In this document: in pieces, positions 45,105 to 45,301 of the stretch
Layout of the letters: each line of letters begins with the position of its first letter
Position numbering within the stretch: position 1 is the first letter of the stretch
Assembly (NCBI GenBank): GCA_964394085.1
Contig: CAYMWF010000041.1
Coordinates: forward strand, 1 to 45,301
Direction of reading: 5' to 3'
DNA: 45,301 nucleotides
Source of the DNA: CAYMWF01 sp964394085 [NCBI: uncultured Gemmatimonadota bacterium]
GTDB lineage: Bacteria > GCA-2686955 > CAYMWF01
Notes under the pieces: generated by a model
The model's input: the letters and a program-made list of their open reading frames with translations, nothing else
Database searches by the model: none
What the model was told of the DNA's origin: nothing
Program-made: the position numbers and the translations under genes

Positions 45105-45301
45105 ATGAAACTGCTCACTTCACTCTGGCTGCTTCTGTACCTCCCTTTATGCGTTTCAGCCACAGTTATTCACGTGCCGGATGATTATGAAACCATTCAG
45201 GTCGGGATAGATGCTGCTGTTGAAGGGGATACTGTTCTTGTTGCGCCCGGCACATATTCAGGTGAAGGCAACAGGGATCTCGACTTCTTTGGTAAAAACA
45301 T
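45105..45301 (+). CDS. Exported beta-helix protein, 5' part only (cut by window end)
   Basis: From ATG 45105 the first 65 codons encode a signal peptide (KLLTSLWLLLYLPLCVSA) and the family N-terminus VIHVPDDYETIQVGIDAAVE, GDTVLVAPGTYSGEGNRDL, DFFGKN. The match to the genes at 36295 and 43467 and to the pseudogene at 29437 is clear. GAAGGA precedes the start. The gene runs off the window, so its length and intactness are unknown. It is divergent from the 43467-44897 paralogue with a 207-bp shared promoter gap. Confidence 0.87.
   Translation, partial: MKLLTSLWLLLYLPLCVSATVIHVPDDYETIQVGIDAAVEGDTVLVAPGTYSGEGNRDLDFFGKN

Overview
The window comes from a GC-rich Gram-negative bacterium, probably an uncultured member of the FCB side of the tree (Krumholzibacteriota, Eisenbacteria or Latescibacteria-like). 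That placement is inferred from gene style, not a search. It rests on many exported proteins, two with a C-terminal FlgD/T9SS-type domain, a PorV/TraF-like outer-membrane barrel behind a large lipoprotein, CotH/lamin-tail and right-handed beta-helix proteins, and a long SecA with a C-terminal zinc motif. I see no rRNA, tRNA or CRISPR array.

Layout. 1-0.84 kb: no gene, several repeats. 0.84-3.9 kb: tldD and tldE, separated by a 19-bp minisatellite. 3.9-9.5 kb, minus strand: glucokinase (its 3' end lies in an 80-bp tandem array), an FxsA-like protein, and a tight four-gene cluster of uncharacterised membrane proteins. 10-11.5 kb: an orphan hybrid histidine kinase. 11.9-13.1 kb: a frameshifted secreted-protein gene and two more tandem arrays. 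13.1-20.7 kb, plus strand: alpha/beta hydrolase, exported propeller-like protein, lipoprotein, outer-membrane barrel, beta-helix protein. 20.8-27.4 kb, minus strand: papain-family peptidase, secA, and a DegT/DnrJ aminotransferase whose stop lies 2 nt before the secA start. 28-31.2 kb: an exported protein, a broken beta-helix gene and a repeat-type exported protein. 33.5-42.8 kb, minus strand: CotH protein, beta-helix protein, arylsulfotransferase-like protein, Spy/CpxP-like protein, putative anti-sigma factor, ECF sigma factor and a DUF1566 protein. 43.5 kb to the end: two divergent beta-helix genes, the second cut by the window edge.

The main discovery is at 31.4-33.3 kb. Two divergent genes each carry one in-frame UGA, and each UGA is followed at suitable spacing by a perfect hairpin resembling a bacterial SECIS element. 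The plus-strand gene encodes a membrane-anchored thioredoxin-like protein whose CxxC motif reads U-A-P-C. The minus-strand gene encodes an exported protein with a vicinal Cys-UGA pair (C84-U85), a good Shine-Dalgarno sequence and a strong terminator. UGA is an ordinary stop elsewhere (tldE, the lipoprotein, CotH), so global recoding is unlikely. Conventional gene calling cuts the exported protein into two fragments and misses the thioredoxin. I propose a divergent selenoprotein pair that may form an extracytoplasmic redox couple. The thioredoxin reading is strong; the exported-protein reading is good but must be tested against a simple nonsense mutation.

Other themes are intergenic minisatellites with periods of 19, 80, 27-28 and 64 bp, a family of related beta-helix genes in different states of decay, and a recurring Ig-like C-terminal domain on several exported proteins.
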